In this document: in pieces, positions 32,767 to 42,625 of the stretch
Position numbering within the stretch: the stretch's first letter is position 1
How the letters are laid out: each line of letters starts with the position of its first letter
Source: Parabacteroides sp.
Lineage (GTDB): Bacteria; Bacteroidota; Bacteroidia; Bacteroidales; Tannerellaceae
Length of the DNA stretch: 42,710 nucleotides
NCBI GenBank assembly: GCA_020026285.1
Contig: JAHHQS010000012.1
Coordinates: 1 to 42,710, forward strand
Reading direction: 5' to 3'
The notes under the pieces: generated by a model
What the model was told of the DNA's origin: nothing
Databases searched by the model: none
Seen by the model: only the letters and a program-made list of their open reading frames with translations
Position numbers and translations under genes: made by a program

Positions 32767-33996
32767 TTATTTCTTTTGCAAATTAGTCTCTTTAAAGAAT
32801 AACACAAACAATAACAATAAAACAAATGACATTCCTGAAGAAATTAAGAATAAAATCGGCCAATTACATTTATCCCCATCACGGAAGAAATCAATTAACC
32901 AACCGTTACATAATGTGCCGATCAAAAATCCAATTCCCCAAACTAGAAAGAATAAAAGACCTTGAGCACGTGCTTTCATTTCTTTAGGAGCAACCTGATC
33001 TGTATAAACTTGTCCACCAACATAGAACAATCCAAAAATTAAACCATGAACTATAATCCCCAAATAATAGAACCACTGAATATCCATTTCTGCTCCTAAG
33101 AAGAATGCAAAGTAACGAATGAACAAGGCTACCAAACCTAGAATTAATGTCTTCTTAATCCCAGATCTTAACAGAATAGAAGTTGTGATTACCAGAAAAA
33201 ACATCTCTGCCAATTGTCCTAAATTTAGGGTAACAGTGATATTACGAACATTTTCATCTGCTAAAATCATTGACCCATAAACATGATATAATGTAAATGG
33301 AATAATGGAAAGAAAAGTAAGAATCATAAAGACTCTAAAATTTTTATCTTTCATCAAAGTAAAAGCACTGAAACCTGTAATATCCATAAAAGAGAAGCAC
33401 TCTTTCTTCGAAGGAACTGGAGGTGTATGAGGTAAAGTTAAATTGACAACTGCTGCAATAAATGCAACTACTGCTCCACAATACATAGGCAAATTCGTAT
33501 CATCAAATGCATCCATTCCCAGAATATGTAAAGCGACAACACTAAAAATTCCAGAAGCGACCCAACCAACAGAACCAAACATTCGAATACGAGGAAATTG
33601 TTCGGAAGGAGCATGTTGCATTGCAATTGTACTCGTCAAACTTTGTGTAGGCATATGGCAAAGCATTGCTAAAACAACACTAAAGAATAATCCACAAAAA
33701 GAATCCTGATTAGCAGCAATCAATAAAAATACACCCGTTAATAGATTTAATACTGCTAAGATTTTTTCTGCTGCAAAATACCTATCAGCTATAGCCCCGA
33801 TAAAAGAAGACCCCATGGCACCAATAGCCATTGCACTTAAAACTAAAGAAATCTGATAAACTTCAAATTTTAAGGTATGAGATAAATAGGCCGCCAAAGG
33901 TACCCACCATACAGCACTTAACATATACTGTAAAAACATCATCATACAAAGTTGTTCTTTTACCCGTAGGCCATTGAGTTTATGATTTTTTTCCAT
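32767..33996 (-). CDS. MFS transporter, nucleoside:H+ symporter (NupG) type
   Basis: A 409-residue, 12-TM major facilitator of the nucleoside:H+ symporter branch (NupG/XapB-like). Typical segments are the N-terminal MMMFLQYMLSAVWWVPLAAYL, IGAMGSSFIGAIADRYFAAEKILA, FPRIRMFGSVGWVASGI and the late YVGGQVYTDQVAPKEMKARAQGLLFFLVWGIGFLIGTL. Members in Bacteroidota carbohydrate loci are usually named nucleoside permeases, but some may carry sugars or uronates. It is divergent from an HTCS regulator and next to kduD/kduI-type genes, so transport of an unsaturated-uronate product is a reasonable alternative. Complete. Confidence 0.88.
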   Translation of the reverse strand: MEKNHKLNGLRVKEQLCMMMFLQYMLSAVWWVPLAAYLSHTLKFEVYQISLVLSAMAIGAMGSSFIGAIADRYFAAEKILAVLNLLTGVFLLIAANQDSFCGLFFSVVLAMLCHMPTQSLTSTIAMQHAPSEQFPRIRMFGSVGWVASGIFSVVALHILGMDAFDDTNLPMYCGAVVAFIAAVVNLTLPHTPPVPSKKECFSFMDITGFSAFTLMKDKNFRVFMILTFLSIIPFTLYHVYGSMILADENVRNITVTLNLGQLAEMFFLVITTSILLRSGIKKTLILGLVALFIRYFAFFLGAEMDIQWFYYLGIIVHGLIFGLFYVGGQVYTDQVAPKEMKARAQGLLFFLVWGIGFLIGTLCNGWLIDFFRDGDKCNWPILFLISSGMSFVLLLLFVLFFKETNLQKK

Positions 33997-34040
33997 AATA
34001 ATTATAGATTTATTTATTTTCTATTATAAATATTGTTTTA

Positions 34041-34048
34041 CAAATATA
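34041..34048 (-). promoter_or_regulatory. -7 promoter element of the MFS gene
   Basis: TATATTTG on the minus strand gives a leader of roughly 40 nt. A CAAA block (TTTG on the minus strand) at 34074-34077 is 25 nt upstream, slightly too far for a standard -33 box. Confidence 0.45.
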
Positions 34049-34231
34049 ATTTCACGAGTCATTTTTATTTTCTTCAAATAATACCATTATTATGAATAAT
34101 CGTCTCATTTTCTAATAATTGAACATCTATGATACAAATTCAAATAATCATGAGAAGAAATCTAAAGAAGAGGTTTTATTATAAAATCTGATTTTTATGT
34201 ATCTTTAAGCACGTAAACAAAATACCATGTA

Positions 34232-37200
34232 ATGAAACATTCACTAGTTATATTTTTCATACTTTGTTTTTTTTATATTTTACCATCACAAGCAAAAGAT
34301 GCAAATTATATATTCAGGCATTATCAAGTTGAAAATGGCCTTAGTGATAATATGGTCACCGGATGTATACAAGACCATCATGGCTTTATATGGATTGGCA
34401 CACGAGATGGGCTAAACAGGTTTGATGGTTATACCTTCAAAGTTTTCCGTCATGATCCTACTGATAAATCTTCTTTAGGGAGCAATTGGGTTACTTCTTT
34501 AAACTGCGATAAAGAAGGAAATATCTGGGTTGGGACCTTGGCTGGATTATTTAAATACAATTCACAAGATGAATCCTTCAAACAACTTCCAATTACAAAA
34601 GACAAAAGAATTTACCTTTTCCAATTCGACGAAAGGAACAGATTATGGATTTTAATGGAAGGAAATATTATTTGTCAAAACCTGTCGGACAATCAATGTA
34701 GAATATTCGCCCATCCTGATAAATTTTCCTATACATCGTTTTGTATTACTCTAAATCATCAATTATGGGCCGGGGATTCAAATGGTTGTATTTCATTAAT
34801 CAATGAAGAAGAGAATATAAGTACATTTCCCTTATTTGATAATGCTCCTTCCCGTAAAATAAAAATGTTATATCCTTCACAATTCGAAAACAAAATATAT
34901 GTCGCTTACGAACATGATGACATCAAAATATTTAATACAGAATCAAAAGCTTTTCGAGACTTACATATTCAAGAATCAAATAAGATTACATGCCTGATCA
35001 ACCAATTTTTGGAAAAAGATAAAAATGAACTTTGGATTGGTACTGATTCTGGTTTAATCATTTATTACAACAATACAGGAGAATATAAAAGGGTACAACA
35101 AGATCATTTTGATCCTCATGCTTTATCTAGTCAGTCTATATCTGCATTTTGTAAAGATAAAGAAAATGGAATTTGGATCTGTTTTCACCAAAATGGTATA
35201 AATTATTGTTCCCCTTTTCAACCTTTCAAAATTCAATATCCTGGAGATGGCATAAATGCAATGAAAGGAGAGGTCATTCGAGATATTTGTTCAGATAAAT
35301 ACGGGAACATTTGGATTGGAACAGAAGATGCTGGTATTAACTGTCTGGATAAACAGACTAATAAATTCACAAATTATCAGCCTCTTCCCGATAACACCAG
35401 TATTTCTCATACCAATATTAGAAGTATGGCTGCATCAGATGAACATCTCTGGATAGGTCACGTTATCCATGGAATTGACAAAATGGATATAAAACAAAGA
35501 AAAGTCATAAAAAGATATAGCTTACTAAAAGACTCAACAAGTACAAAGAATAGTTCTGTAAGATGTATAAAAGTCCTACAAGAAGGGCAAATTTATGTAG
35601 GTACAGATGATGGCGTTTTCAAATATGATTATTTAAACGATTGTTTCCGTTACGCACCACAATTTCCTTCTAATTCCGTAAGATGTATTTATGAAGATCG
35701 TCTAGGTAGAATATGGACTGGAATGTTTAACAGAAGTTTTTATTATAATCCTATTAGTAATACAGGGATGTATCTGCCTTTTGATAAATTAAATACACAA
35801 AGACATAACTTCGTTAATGATATTTGTGAAGACACAGAAGGTAACATGTGGTTCGCTACTTTGGAGGGAGTCATAAAATATGACTTTCAAACAGGAGAAT
35901 CTTTTCATTATACAGTAAAAAATGCAATGCCAAGTAATATTGCATTTAAAATTATTCCCGATGAAAACGAATGTCTTTGGATCAGTACTGCGAATGGATT
36001 AGTCTGTTTGGATGTTCAAAGTGAACAATTTACAACATATACAGAAAGTCATGGTCTGATATCAAGACAGTTTAATGAAAACTCTGCTTTTAAAGATGTT
36101 GATGGGAGTCTTTATTTCGGTTCCATAAAAGGTTTTATTCATTTCAAACCGAATGATATACAAATAGAAAACAATTCTTCTGAAGTTTATTTACACACAT
36201 TGGAAAAAGGGAATACAGAAGAGATTCTAAATATATCACCTGATTCTCCTCTATCTAAAATCTCTTTAAATCATTGGGAATCGACTTTTAGTATCAGTTT
36301 TTCAACGTTGAGATTTACAGCTCCTAAATCCATTCAGTATGCCTATCGTTTAAAAGGGAGTGATCCAAAATGGATCGAAATAGGGGAACGTAATACTGTT
36401 TACTTTACAAATCTCTTACCGGGAGAATATCTTTTAGAAGTAAAAGCGACCAACCTCTCTAATCGTTGGAGTAACACTATTACCAAATTAAAAATAGAGA
36501 TCCGTCCAGCATGGTGGCAGTCTATTCCTGCAAAGACACTATATGTTCTTTTAAGCATTTCTTTATTACTTTTTATTTTTTACTGGTGGAAAAAAAAGAC
36601 AAAACAGGAAATGGCTTATAACATGCAATTATTTGAAGACCAAAAAGAAAAAGAGTTATACCAAGCAAAGATTGACTTCTTTATCAATATAGCTCATGAA
36701 ATACGTACTCCATTAACTTTAATCAAGAATCCATTAGAAAGGATTCTTAAATCAGAGAATATACATGGGAAAGATGAGGAATCTCTTAAATTAATGGATA
36801 AGAACGTCTCTCGTTTGCTTTCTTTAATCAACCAATTATTGGATTTTCGCAGGACTGAGATTGAAGGTTTTCAATTAAATTTCGTCCGAGCCAATATTAT
36901 CGAAATACTTAAAGATACAATAGACAGATTCCAAGATTCAGCTATCGAACATAACCTGCTTCTAAATTTAGATATTTCAACTGACGAATTGTATGTATAT
37001 ATTGATCAGGAAGCTATCACTAAAATATTTAGTAATCTTCTTGTAAATGCAATCAAGTATGCAGATAGAAATATCATTATCCGTGTACAATTAAACGAAT
37101 CACACGATCAATTTATTATTGATTTTATCAACGACGGCAAACCGATTCCTGAAGAATCACGAGAAAGGATATTCGAACCTTTCTACCGATTACAACCGAA

Positions 37201-38221
37201 TGCAAATAATAAAACCGGTACCGGCTTAGGATTACCATTAGCACGTTCTTTGACAGAAATGCATCATGGCTCTCTTTCGTTAGAAATATTCGAAAAGGAT
37301 CCAAAATTGACATTATTCAGATTAACTTTACCTCTTAAACTACCTGAATCAATATCTGACGGAGAAGAGGAAAATATTTCTGAAGAAACTACTCACATTA
37401 ATCTTACATACAAAGAAGGAAGGACAAATATTCTTATCGTAGAAGACAATAAGGAAATGCGTACATTTATTGCAGAAGAATTGAATGATCATTATAATAT
37501 TTTCATTGCAGAAAATGGAGTCGTAGCTATTGACATAATACATAAACAAAGTGTTCAGTTGATTATTAGCGATATAATGATGCCTGTTATGGATGGAATA
37601 GAATTATTAAGAAACATAAAGACAAATGTTGAATTCAGTCATATTCCTGTTATCTTATTAACGGCAAAAACGACTGTACAATCTCGAATGGAAGGACTTG
37701 AATCTGGAGCAGATGCTTATATCGACAAACCTTTTTCAACGAGTCTGCTACTTGCTCAGATTTCCAACTTACTTACAAACAGAGATAAAATTAGAAAGTT
37801 CTATTTCAACTCTCCTGTTGCAAATATGAAATCAATAGCCTATACAAAGACTGATGAGAACTTTTTAGACAATCTTAATAAGATCATAAACGAACATATC
37901 AGTGATCCTTCATTAGATGTAAACCAAATTGCAGATTTAATGAATATCAGTCGTCCGACCTTATACAGAAAAATCCGGACTATCTCTGATTTAACTCCAA
38001 ATGAATTAATAAAAATCAGTCGATTGAAAAAGGCTGCAGCCTTACTAATAGAAGGAGAAATGAAGATATATGAAATATCCGAATCTGTAGGATTCAGTTC
38101 CCAATCATATTTTTGGTCTGCGTTCATTAAACAATTTGGAGTCAGCCCTTCAAAATATGCAAAAGACAATCGTTCAACTAATTTAGAGAATAAAATTGAA
38201 GAATCATCCAAAATTGATTAA
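34232..38221 (+). CDS. Hybrid two-component system (HTCS) sensor/regulator
   Basis: A 1329-residue one-polypeptide sensor, kinase and transcription factor typical of Bacteroidota glycan utilisation. A signal peptide (to about QA, residue 21) precedes a periplasmic double seven-bladed Reg_prop propeller (about 25-690, repeated GNIWIGT/NELWIGT motifs). A Y_Y_Y domain (about 695-755) and a TM (about 768-786) follow. Then come HisKA with phospho-acceptor His822 (NIAHEIRTPLTLI), HATPase (TGTGLGLPLARSL), a receiver with Asp1114 (IISDIMMPVMDG) and an AraC-type HTH at the C-terminus (NQIADLMNISRPTLYRKI, GFSSQSYFWSAFIKQFGVSPSKY). It senses an oligosaccharide in the periplasm and most likely activates the adjacent uronate genes. 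It is 45 bp upstream of the DUF2264 gene. A weak -7-like TATCTTTA is at 34200-34207. Confidence 0.95.
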   Translation: MKHSLVIFFILCFFYILPSQAKDANYIFRHYQVENGLSDNMVTGCIQDHHGFIWIGTRDGLNRFDGYTFKVFRHDPTDKSSLGSNWVTSLNCDKEGNIWVGTLAGLFKYNSQDESFKQLPITKDKRIYLFQFDERNRLWILMEGNIICQNLSDNQCRIFAHPDKFSYTSFCITLNHQLWAGDSNGCISLINEEENISTFPLFDNAPSRKIKMLYPSQFENKIYVAYEHDDIKIFNTESKAFRDLHIQESNKITCLINQFLEKDKNELWIGTDSGLIIYYNNTGEYKRVQQDHFDPHALSSQSISAFCKDKENGIWICFHQNGINYCSPFQPFKIQYPGDGINAMKGEVIRDICSDKYGNIWIGTEDAGINCLDKQTNKFTNYQPLPDNTSISHTNIRSMAASDEHLWIGHVIHGIDKMDIKQRKVIKRYSLLKDSTSTKNSSVRCIKVLQEGQIYVGTDDGVFKYDYLNDCFRYAPQFPSNSVRCIYEDRLGRIWTGMFNRSFYYNPISNTGMYLPFDKLNTQRHNFVNDICEDTEGNMWFATLEGVIKYDFQTGESFHYTVKNAMPSNIAFKIIPDENECLWISTANGLVCLDVQSEQFTTYTESHGLISRQFNENSAFKDVDGSLYFGSIKGFIHFKPNDIQIENNSSEVYLHTLEKGNTEEILNISPDSPLSKISLNHWESTFSISFSTLRFTAPKSIQYAYRLKGSDPKWIEIGERNTVYFTNLLPGEYLLEVKATNLSNRWSNTITKLKIEIRPAWWQSIPAKTLYVLLSISLLLFIFYWWKKKTKQEMAYNMQLFEDQKEKELYQAKIDFFINIAHEIRTPLTLIKNPLERILKSENIHGKDEESLKLMDKNVSRLLSLINQLLDFRRTEIEGFQLNFVRANIIEILKDTIDRFQDSAIEHNLLLNLDISTDELYVYIDQEAITKIFSNLLVNAIKYADRNIIIRVQLNESHDQFIIDFINDGKPIPEESRERIFEPFYRLQPNANNKTGTGLGLPLARSLTEMHHGSLSLEIFEKDPKLTLFRLTLPLKLPESISDGEEENISEETTHINLTYKEGRTNILIVEDNKEMRTFIAEELNDHYNIFIAENGVVAIDIIHKQSVQLIISDIMMPVMDGIELLRNIKTNVEFSHIPVILLTAKTTVQSRMEGLESGADAYIDKPFSTSLLLAQISNLLTNRDKIRKFYFNSPVANMKSIAYTKTDENFLDNLNKIINEHISDPSLDVNQIADLMNISRPTLYRKIRTISDLTPNELIKISRLKKAAALLIEGEMKIYEISESVGFSSQSYFWSAFIKQFGVSPSKYAKDNRSTNLENKIEESSKID

Positions 38222-38266
38222 TTTAGCAAACTATATTTAGACATTATTCATAAGCTTAATGGGAAC

Positions 38267-39522
38267 ATGAAAAACTTTATTTACATCGGCCTATTTACAA
38301 TAGGATTAATATTAAACTCTTGTACATTTGATTCTCCAAAAGAGTCCGTTTCTGCAAATGCAGAACAAACGAAACCAACAGGGCTAGAGGACAGAGCTCT
38401 TTGGGTAAAAACAATTACAAAAATTGCAGATCCAGTATTAATAAATCTCAGTCAAAACTCTTTGGTCAAAAACATGCCTTATGAATCTATTGATCCCAAT
38501 CGGCGTACTTATTCTTATCTGGAAGCCGTTGGACGACTAATTTGTGGTATTGCTCCATGGCTTGAATTAGGACCCGATGACAGTCCGGAAGGGAAACTTC
38601 GTGCTAAATATATTGATCTAGCTGTTAAAGGGATAAAAAATGGCGTTAATCCTAATTCTCCTGATTATTTAGAATTTGGAGAACCATATCAACCTCTTGT
38701 AGATGCAGCATTCCTAGCACAAGGCTTGCTTCGCGCGCCAAAGCAATTATGGGGAAATCTAGACGAAGAAGGAAAAGCATGGATGATAACAGAGTTAAAA
38801 AGAAGCAGACAAATCAAGCCATGGGAAAACAACTGGCTTTTATTTGCGTCCATGGTTGAAGCCTCCTTACTTGAATTTACAGGTGAATGTGATATGGACA
38901 GACTGATGTATGGAGTTAAACGTTTCCGCGATGAATGGTATAAAGGAGATGCTTTATATGGCGACGGACCTGCATTTCATCAAGATTATTATAATAGTTT
39001 TGTTATTCATCCGATGTTAACAGATGTACTACTTATCATGAAGAAACACCATATCGAAGAAGGAGTTTTTTTAGAGATACAAGGGAAAAGGCTGACCCGA
39101 TATGCAGAACAACTGGAACGCTTCATTTCTCCTGAAGGCTCATATCCTGTTTTGGAAGATCCATCATCTATCGTATTGGAGCTTTTCATGCATTGGCACA
39201 AGCATCTTTACTACATATGTTACCCCAAAAGGTCACTCCTGGACAAGTTCGTTGTGCTATGACTGCTATTATTGAACGACAGTTCAAATCGCCAAAAAAT
39301 TTCGATGAAAACGGCTGGATAAAAGTTGGATTGACAGGAAGTCAGATAAACATGTCTGAATCATATATAAATAATGGTAGTGCATATCTTTGTTCTGTTG
39401 GTTTCTTGGCATTAGGATTACCTGTTGATGATCCGTTTTGGAGTGAACCTTATACAGAATGGACCAATTTAAAAGCATGGAACGGTATTGATGTTTCTGC
39501 TGATCATGCATTAGCAAATTAG
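38267..39522 (+). pseudogene. DUF2264 lipoprotein, interrupted by a single-base frameshift
   Basis: A DUF2264-family protein, predicted (alpha/alpha)6-like hydrolase relatives found in uronate and pectin-type loci, with lipoprotein signal MKNFIYIGLFTIGLILNSC. The frame from 38267 runs through family-typical segments (YLEAVGRLICGIAPWLELGPD, NNWLLFASMVEASLL, YGDGPAFHQDYYNSFVIHPML) to GSYPVL near 39150, then goes off family and stops at 39262. From about 39154 the next frame continues the family sequence (GRSIIYRIGAFHALAQASLLHM, then LPQKVTPGQVR) to the stop at 39522. Adding one T to the TTTT run at 39150-39153 restores PVFGRS and a single frame of about 418 residues. Either a real inactivating slip or a sequencing error in a homopolymer. 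Confidence 0.88.
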
Positions 39523-39555
39523 AATTGAATATTTATTTCTCAAAATACAATTATT

Positions 39556-40347
39556 ATGGTAAATTTTTCATTAGAAGGAAAAATTGCTTTGGTAACAGGT
39601 GCGTCATATGGAATTGGATTTGCAATTGCATCTGCCTTTGCTGAAGCTGGAGCTAAAATTGTTTTTAACGATATTCGTCAGGAACTAGTAGATAAAGGTT
39701 TGGCTGCTTATGCAGAAAAAGGAATAGACGCTCGTGGTTATGTCTGTGATGTAACAGATGAAGAAGCTGTCAATAAATGGATTCCTCAAATTGAAAAAGA
39801 AGTAGGAACTATTGATATTCTTGTAAATAATGCAGGTATCATCAAACGTATTCCTATGTGTGAAATGTCAGCAAAAGAATTCCGTCAGGTGGTTGATGTT
39901 GATTTGAATGCTCCTTTTATTGTTTCTAAGGCTGTTATTCCGAGTATGATCAAAAAAGGGCACGGAAAGATTATCAATATCTGCTCTATGATGAGTGAGC
40001 TTGGCCGTGAAACAGTTTCAGCCTATGCTGCGGCTAAAGGAGGTTTAAAAATGCTGACTCGTAATATTGCTTCCGAATATGGAGAATTTAATATTCAATG
40101 TAATGGTATTGGTCCGGGTTATATAGCAACTCCTCAAACAGCTCCTTTGAGAGAGAAACAACCAGATGGATCTCGTCATCCATTCGATTCATTTATAATT
40201 GCAAAGACTCCAGCTGCACGTTGGGGGACACCGGAAGATTTGATGGGACCTGCTGTATTCCTGGCATCTGATGCTTCTAATTTCGTAAACGGGCACGTAT
40301 TGTATGTTGATGGTGGAATCTTGGCTTACATTGGTAAACAACCTTAA
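39556..40347 (+). CDS. kduD: SDR oxidoreductase, KduD/gluconate 5-dehydrogenase type
   Basis: Short-chain dehydrogenase of 263 residues. The Rossmann motif is TGASYGIG (14-21), NNAG is at 91-94, and the catalytic set is Ser144, Tyr157 and Lys161 (SAYAAAKGG). Asp39 after the second strand (VFNDI) favours NAD(H). Together with the KduI homologue 1.3 kb downstream, it most likely reduces 3-deoxy-D-glycero-2,5-hexodiulosonate to 2-keto-3-deoxygluconate in unsaturated-uronate catabolism. Homologues in Bacteroidota are often labelled gluconate 5-dehydrogenase, so the exact substrate rests on context. The gap to the DUF2264 gene is 33 bp. Confidence 0.87.
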   Translation: MVNFSLEGKIALVTGASYGIGFAIASAFAEAGAKIVFNDIRQELVDKGLAAYAEKGIDARGYVCDVTDEEAVNKWIPQIEKEVGTIDILVNNAGIIKRIPMCEMSAKEFRQVVDVDLNAPFIVSKAVIPSMIKKGHGKIINICSMMSELGRETVSAYAAAKGGLKMLTRNIASEYGEFNIQCNGIGPGYIATPQTAPLREKQPDGSRHPFDSFIIAKTPAARWGTPEDLMGPAVFLASDASNFVNGHVLYVDGGILAYIGKQP

Positions 40348-40376
40348 TTGTCAAGATGCTTCTGTAAATGATTTAT

Positions 40377-41633
40377 ATGAAAACATTCATGAAATCAAAT
40401 CATATTTGGATGAGTTTGCTGTCAGGTCTATTCCTGACAGCCTGTTCTTCCAGTCCTGTTCTAACCGTTACCGTTGAAAATCCTTTAGAACAGAAACGGT
40501 CATCAGAAATTGTTGAAGTTAAATCTGTGACATTAAAGAATCATTTCCATACAGGAAATTCAGAATATCTTTTAAAGGATGATCAGAATCACGAAATTCC
40601 TTATCAGATCACACACGAAGGAGATTTAATATTTCCTGTTTCTTTGAAAGCTAAGGAAGAACAAACCTTCTATATTTCAGAAGGGAAGCCATCGAAGATG
40701 ACAGTTTCAACTTGTGGAAAACAATATCCAGAACGAGTAGATGATATTGCCTGGGAAAACGACAAGATTGCATTCAGAACGTATGGACCAGCATTACAAC
40801 GAAACAAGGAAAGAGCTTTTGGCTATGATATCTGGTTGAAGAATACAAGTGATCTTGTTGTTGAGAAACGTTATGCTACAGAATTGAACCCTGAGACAAG
40901 GTCACATATCCAAAAATTACGTAAAGAAGGTGAAAAAGAAAGAGCTGACAGTATCGCGAAAGCCATTTCTTATCACATTGATCATGGTAATGGAATGGAC
41001 TGTTACAAAGTCGGACCTACTTTAGGAGCGGGGACAGCTGCTTTAATGCAGAAAGATTCATCGATTATTTATCCATATTGCTATAAAGACTTTGAAATAT
41101 TAGATAATGGTCCACTTCGTTTTAAAGTAAAACTGACTTATCATCCGTTTGAACTAGAAGGTAAAAATGTTGTTGAAACAAGAATTATTCAGCTCGATCA
41201 AGGTTCGTACTTGAACCGAACAGAAGTTTCTTATAAAGGATTAACAGATTCACATCCTTTAAGTGTAGGTATTGTAATTCAACCATATCATAAAGACAAA
41301 TATTCATTCAGTAAGACAGAAGGTTATATGTCTTATATTGATCCGACGGATAATCCGAATAATGGGAACGGATTAATATATGTAGGAGCTGTTTTTCCTA
41401 AACAACCAAATGAAATAAAACCTTGTTTCTTTACAGATGAAGAAAGAAAGGAGCATGGAAATGCATCCGGTCATATAATGGGATTTACCACTTACCAACC
41501 TAATAGTTCATATACGTATTATTGGGGCGCAGGCTGGAGTAAATCAGATATCAAGTCTGAAGGACAATGGATCAGTTACTTAAAGGATTTCTCTATCCAG
41601 TTAAAGAATCCTCTAATCATTAAAACTAAATAA
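40377..41633 (+). CDS. DUF4861 family lipoprotein
   Basis: A 418-residue predicted lipoprotein (MKTFMKSNHIWMSLLSGLFLTAC, lipobox LTAC). An in-frame ATG at 40368 adds three residues. It matches the DUF4861 pattern as I know it: IAFRTYGPALQRNKERAFGYDIWLKN, HIDHGNGMDCYKVGPTLGAGTAAL, TYHPFELEGKNVVETRIIQLDQGSYLNR, and a C-terminal YYWGAGWSKSDIKSEGQWISYL. The fold is presumably beta-rich. Members cluster with DUF2264, kduD and kduI in polyuronate loci, and a role in processing uronate oligosaccharides at the envelope is inferred. No biochemical function can be read from the sequence. It is 29 bp after kduD and 14 bp before kduI. Confidence 0.85.
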   Translation: MKTFMKSNHIWMSLLSGLFLTACSSSPVLTVTVENPLEQKRSSEIVEVKSVTLKNHFHTGNSEYLLKDDQNHEIPYQITHEGDLIFPVSLKAKEEQTFYISEGKPSKMTVSTCGKQYPERVDDIAWENDKIAFRTYGPALQRNKERAFGYDIWLKNTSDLVVEKRYATELNPETRSHIQKLRKEGEKERADSIAKAISYHIDHGNGMDCYKVGPTLGAGTAALMQKDSSIIYPYCYKDFEILDNGPLRFKVKLTYHPFELEGKNVVETRIIQLDQGSYLNRTEVSYKGLTDSHPLSVGIVIQPYHKDKYSFSKTEGYMSYIDPTDNPNNGNGLIYVGAVFPKQPNEIKPCFFTDEERKEHGNASGHIMGFTTYQPNSSYTYYWGAGWSKSDIKSEGQWISYLKDFSIQLKNPLIIKTK

Positions 41634-41647
41634 TAATAAAGATATAA

Positions 41648-42529
41648 ATGGAAAACGTACAGACTAAAATTAACTATCGTATGTTGGTGGCTTGCCATCC
41701 AAATGACGTGAAACATTATGACACTGAATTATTGAGAGAAAGATTCCTTATGGAGAAAGTTATGGTTCCCAACGAAATCAATCTGACATATTCAATGTAC
41801 GATCGTTTAATATTTGGTGGCGCTGTTCCAGCCGGACAAGATTTGACTTTGGAAACTATCGATCCTTTGAAAGCTCCTTATTTCTTGTTCAATCGTGAAC
41901 TGGGTGTTATCAATGTTGGCGGAAAAGGTATCGTTAGTGTAGATGGAACAGATTATGAATTAAACTTCCGCGATGCTTTATATGTAGGACGAGGGAATCA
42001 GAATGTAGTGTTCAAAAGTGTAGATGCAGCCAACCCGGCTCATTTCTATATTAATTCGGCAATAGCTCACAAAGAATACAAGACTCAGTTGGTAACAATT
42101 GATGGCCGAGAAGGTTCTTTGAAAGCAAACTCTTTCGCTGCAGGGAAAATGGAGGAAAGTAATGACCGTGTTATCAATCAGCTGATTGTAAAAAATGTAT
42201 TGGAAGAAGGTCCTTGCCAGTTGCAAATGGGATTGACAGAGTTAAAACCGGGAAGCGTTTGGAACACAATGCCTTCACACACTCATAGTCGTCGTGTCGA
42301 AGCTTATTTCTACTTCAATGTATCCGATGAGAACCGCGTTTGTCACTTTATGGGTGAACCTCAGCAGGAACGTATCATCTGGATGGCAAACGAACAAGCA
42401 GTCATGTCACCAGAATGGTCTATTCATTCAGCTGCAGGAACTAGTAATTATACTTTTATCTGGGGGATGGCTGGAGAAAACTTGGATTACAACGATATGG
42501 ACAAGTTTGGATATAAAGATATGAGATAA
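41648..42529 (+). CDS. kduI: 5-dehydro-4-deoxy-D-glucuronate isomerase (KduI)
   Basis: Cupin-fold ketol-isomerase of 293 residues, converting 4-deoxy-L-threo-5-hexosulose uronate, from unsaturated uronic acid, to 3-deoxy-D-glycero-2,5-hexodiulosonate, the substrate of KduD. The zinc ligands His211, His213, Glu218 and His260 ([32 protein letters not shown]) have the same relative spacing as E. coli His196, His198, Glu203 and His245. The C-terminus [22 protein letters not shown] is the family's end. Last gene of the operon, followed by a hairpin. Its presence shows that the locus handles delta-4,5-unsaturated uronates produced by a lyase. Confidence 0.97.
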   Translation: MENVQTKINYRMLVACHPNDVKHYDTELLRERFLMEKVMVPNEINLTYSMYDRLIFGGAVPAGQDLTLETIDPLKAPYFLFNRELGVINVGGKGIVSVDGTDYELNFRDALYVGRGNQNVVFKSVDAANPAHFYINSAIAHKEYKTQLVTIDGREGSLKANSFAAGKMEESNDRVINQLIVKNVLEEGPCQLQMGLTELKPGSVWNTMPSHTHSRRVEAYFYFNVSDENRVCHFMGEPQQERIIWMANEQAVMSPEWSIHSAAGTSNYTFIWGMAGENLDYNDMDKFGYKDMR

Positions 42530-42584
42530 TTATACATGCATTTGATAAAAAATAATTATCAACAGATTGCTGTTAAATAAATAG

Positions 42585-42625
42585 AGCCGACTAGCTTAGT
42601 GCATTTGCTTACTATCCAGTCGGCT
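42585..42625 (+). terminator. Hairpin downstream of kduI
   Basis: AGCCGACT (42585-42592) pairs with AGTCGGCT (42618-42625) and is followed by TTATTATAAGATTTT. It lies 55 bp past the kduI stop. The stem is short with a 25-nt loop, so this is a moderate-strength prediction. Confidence 0.55.
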
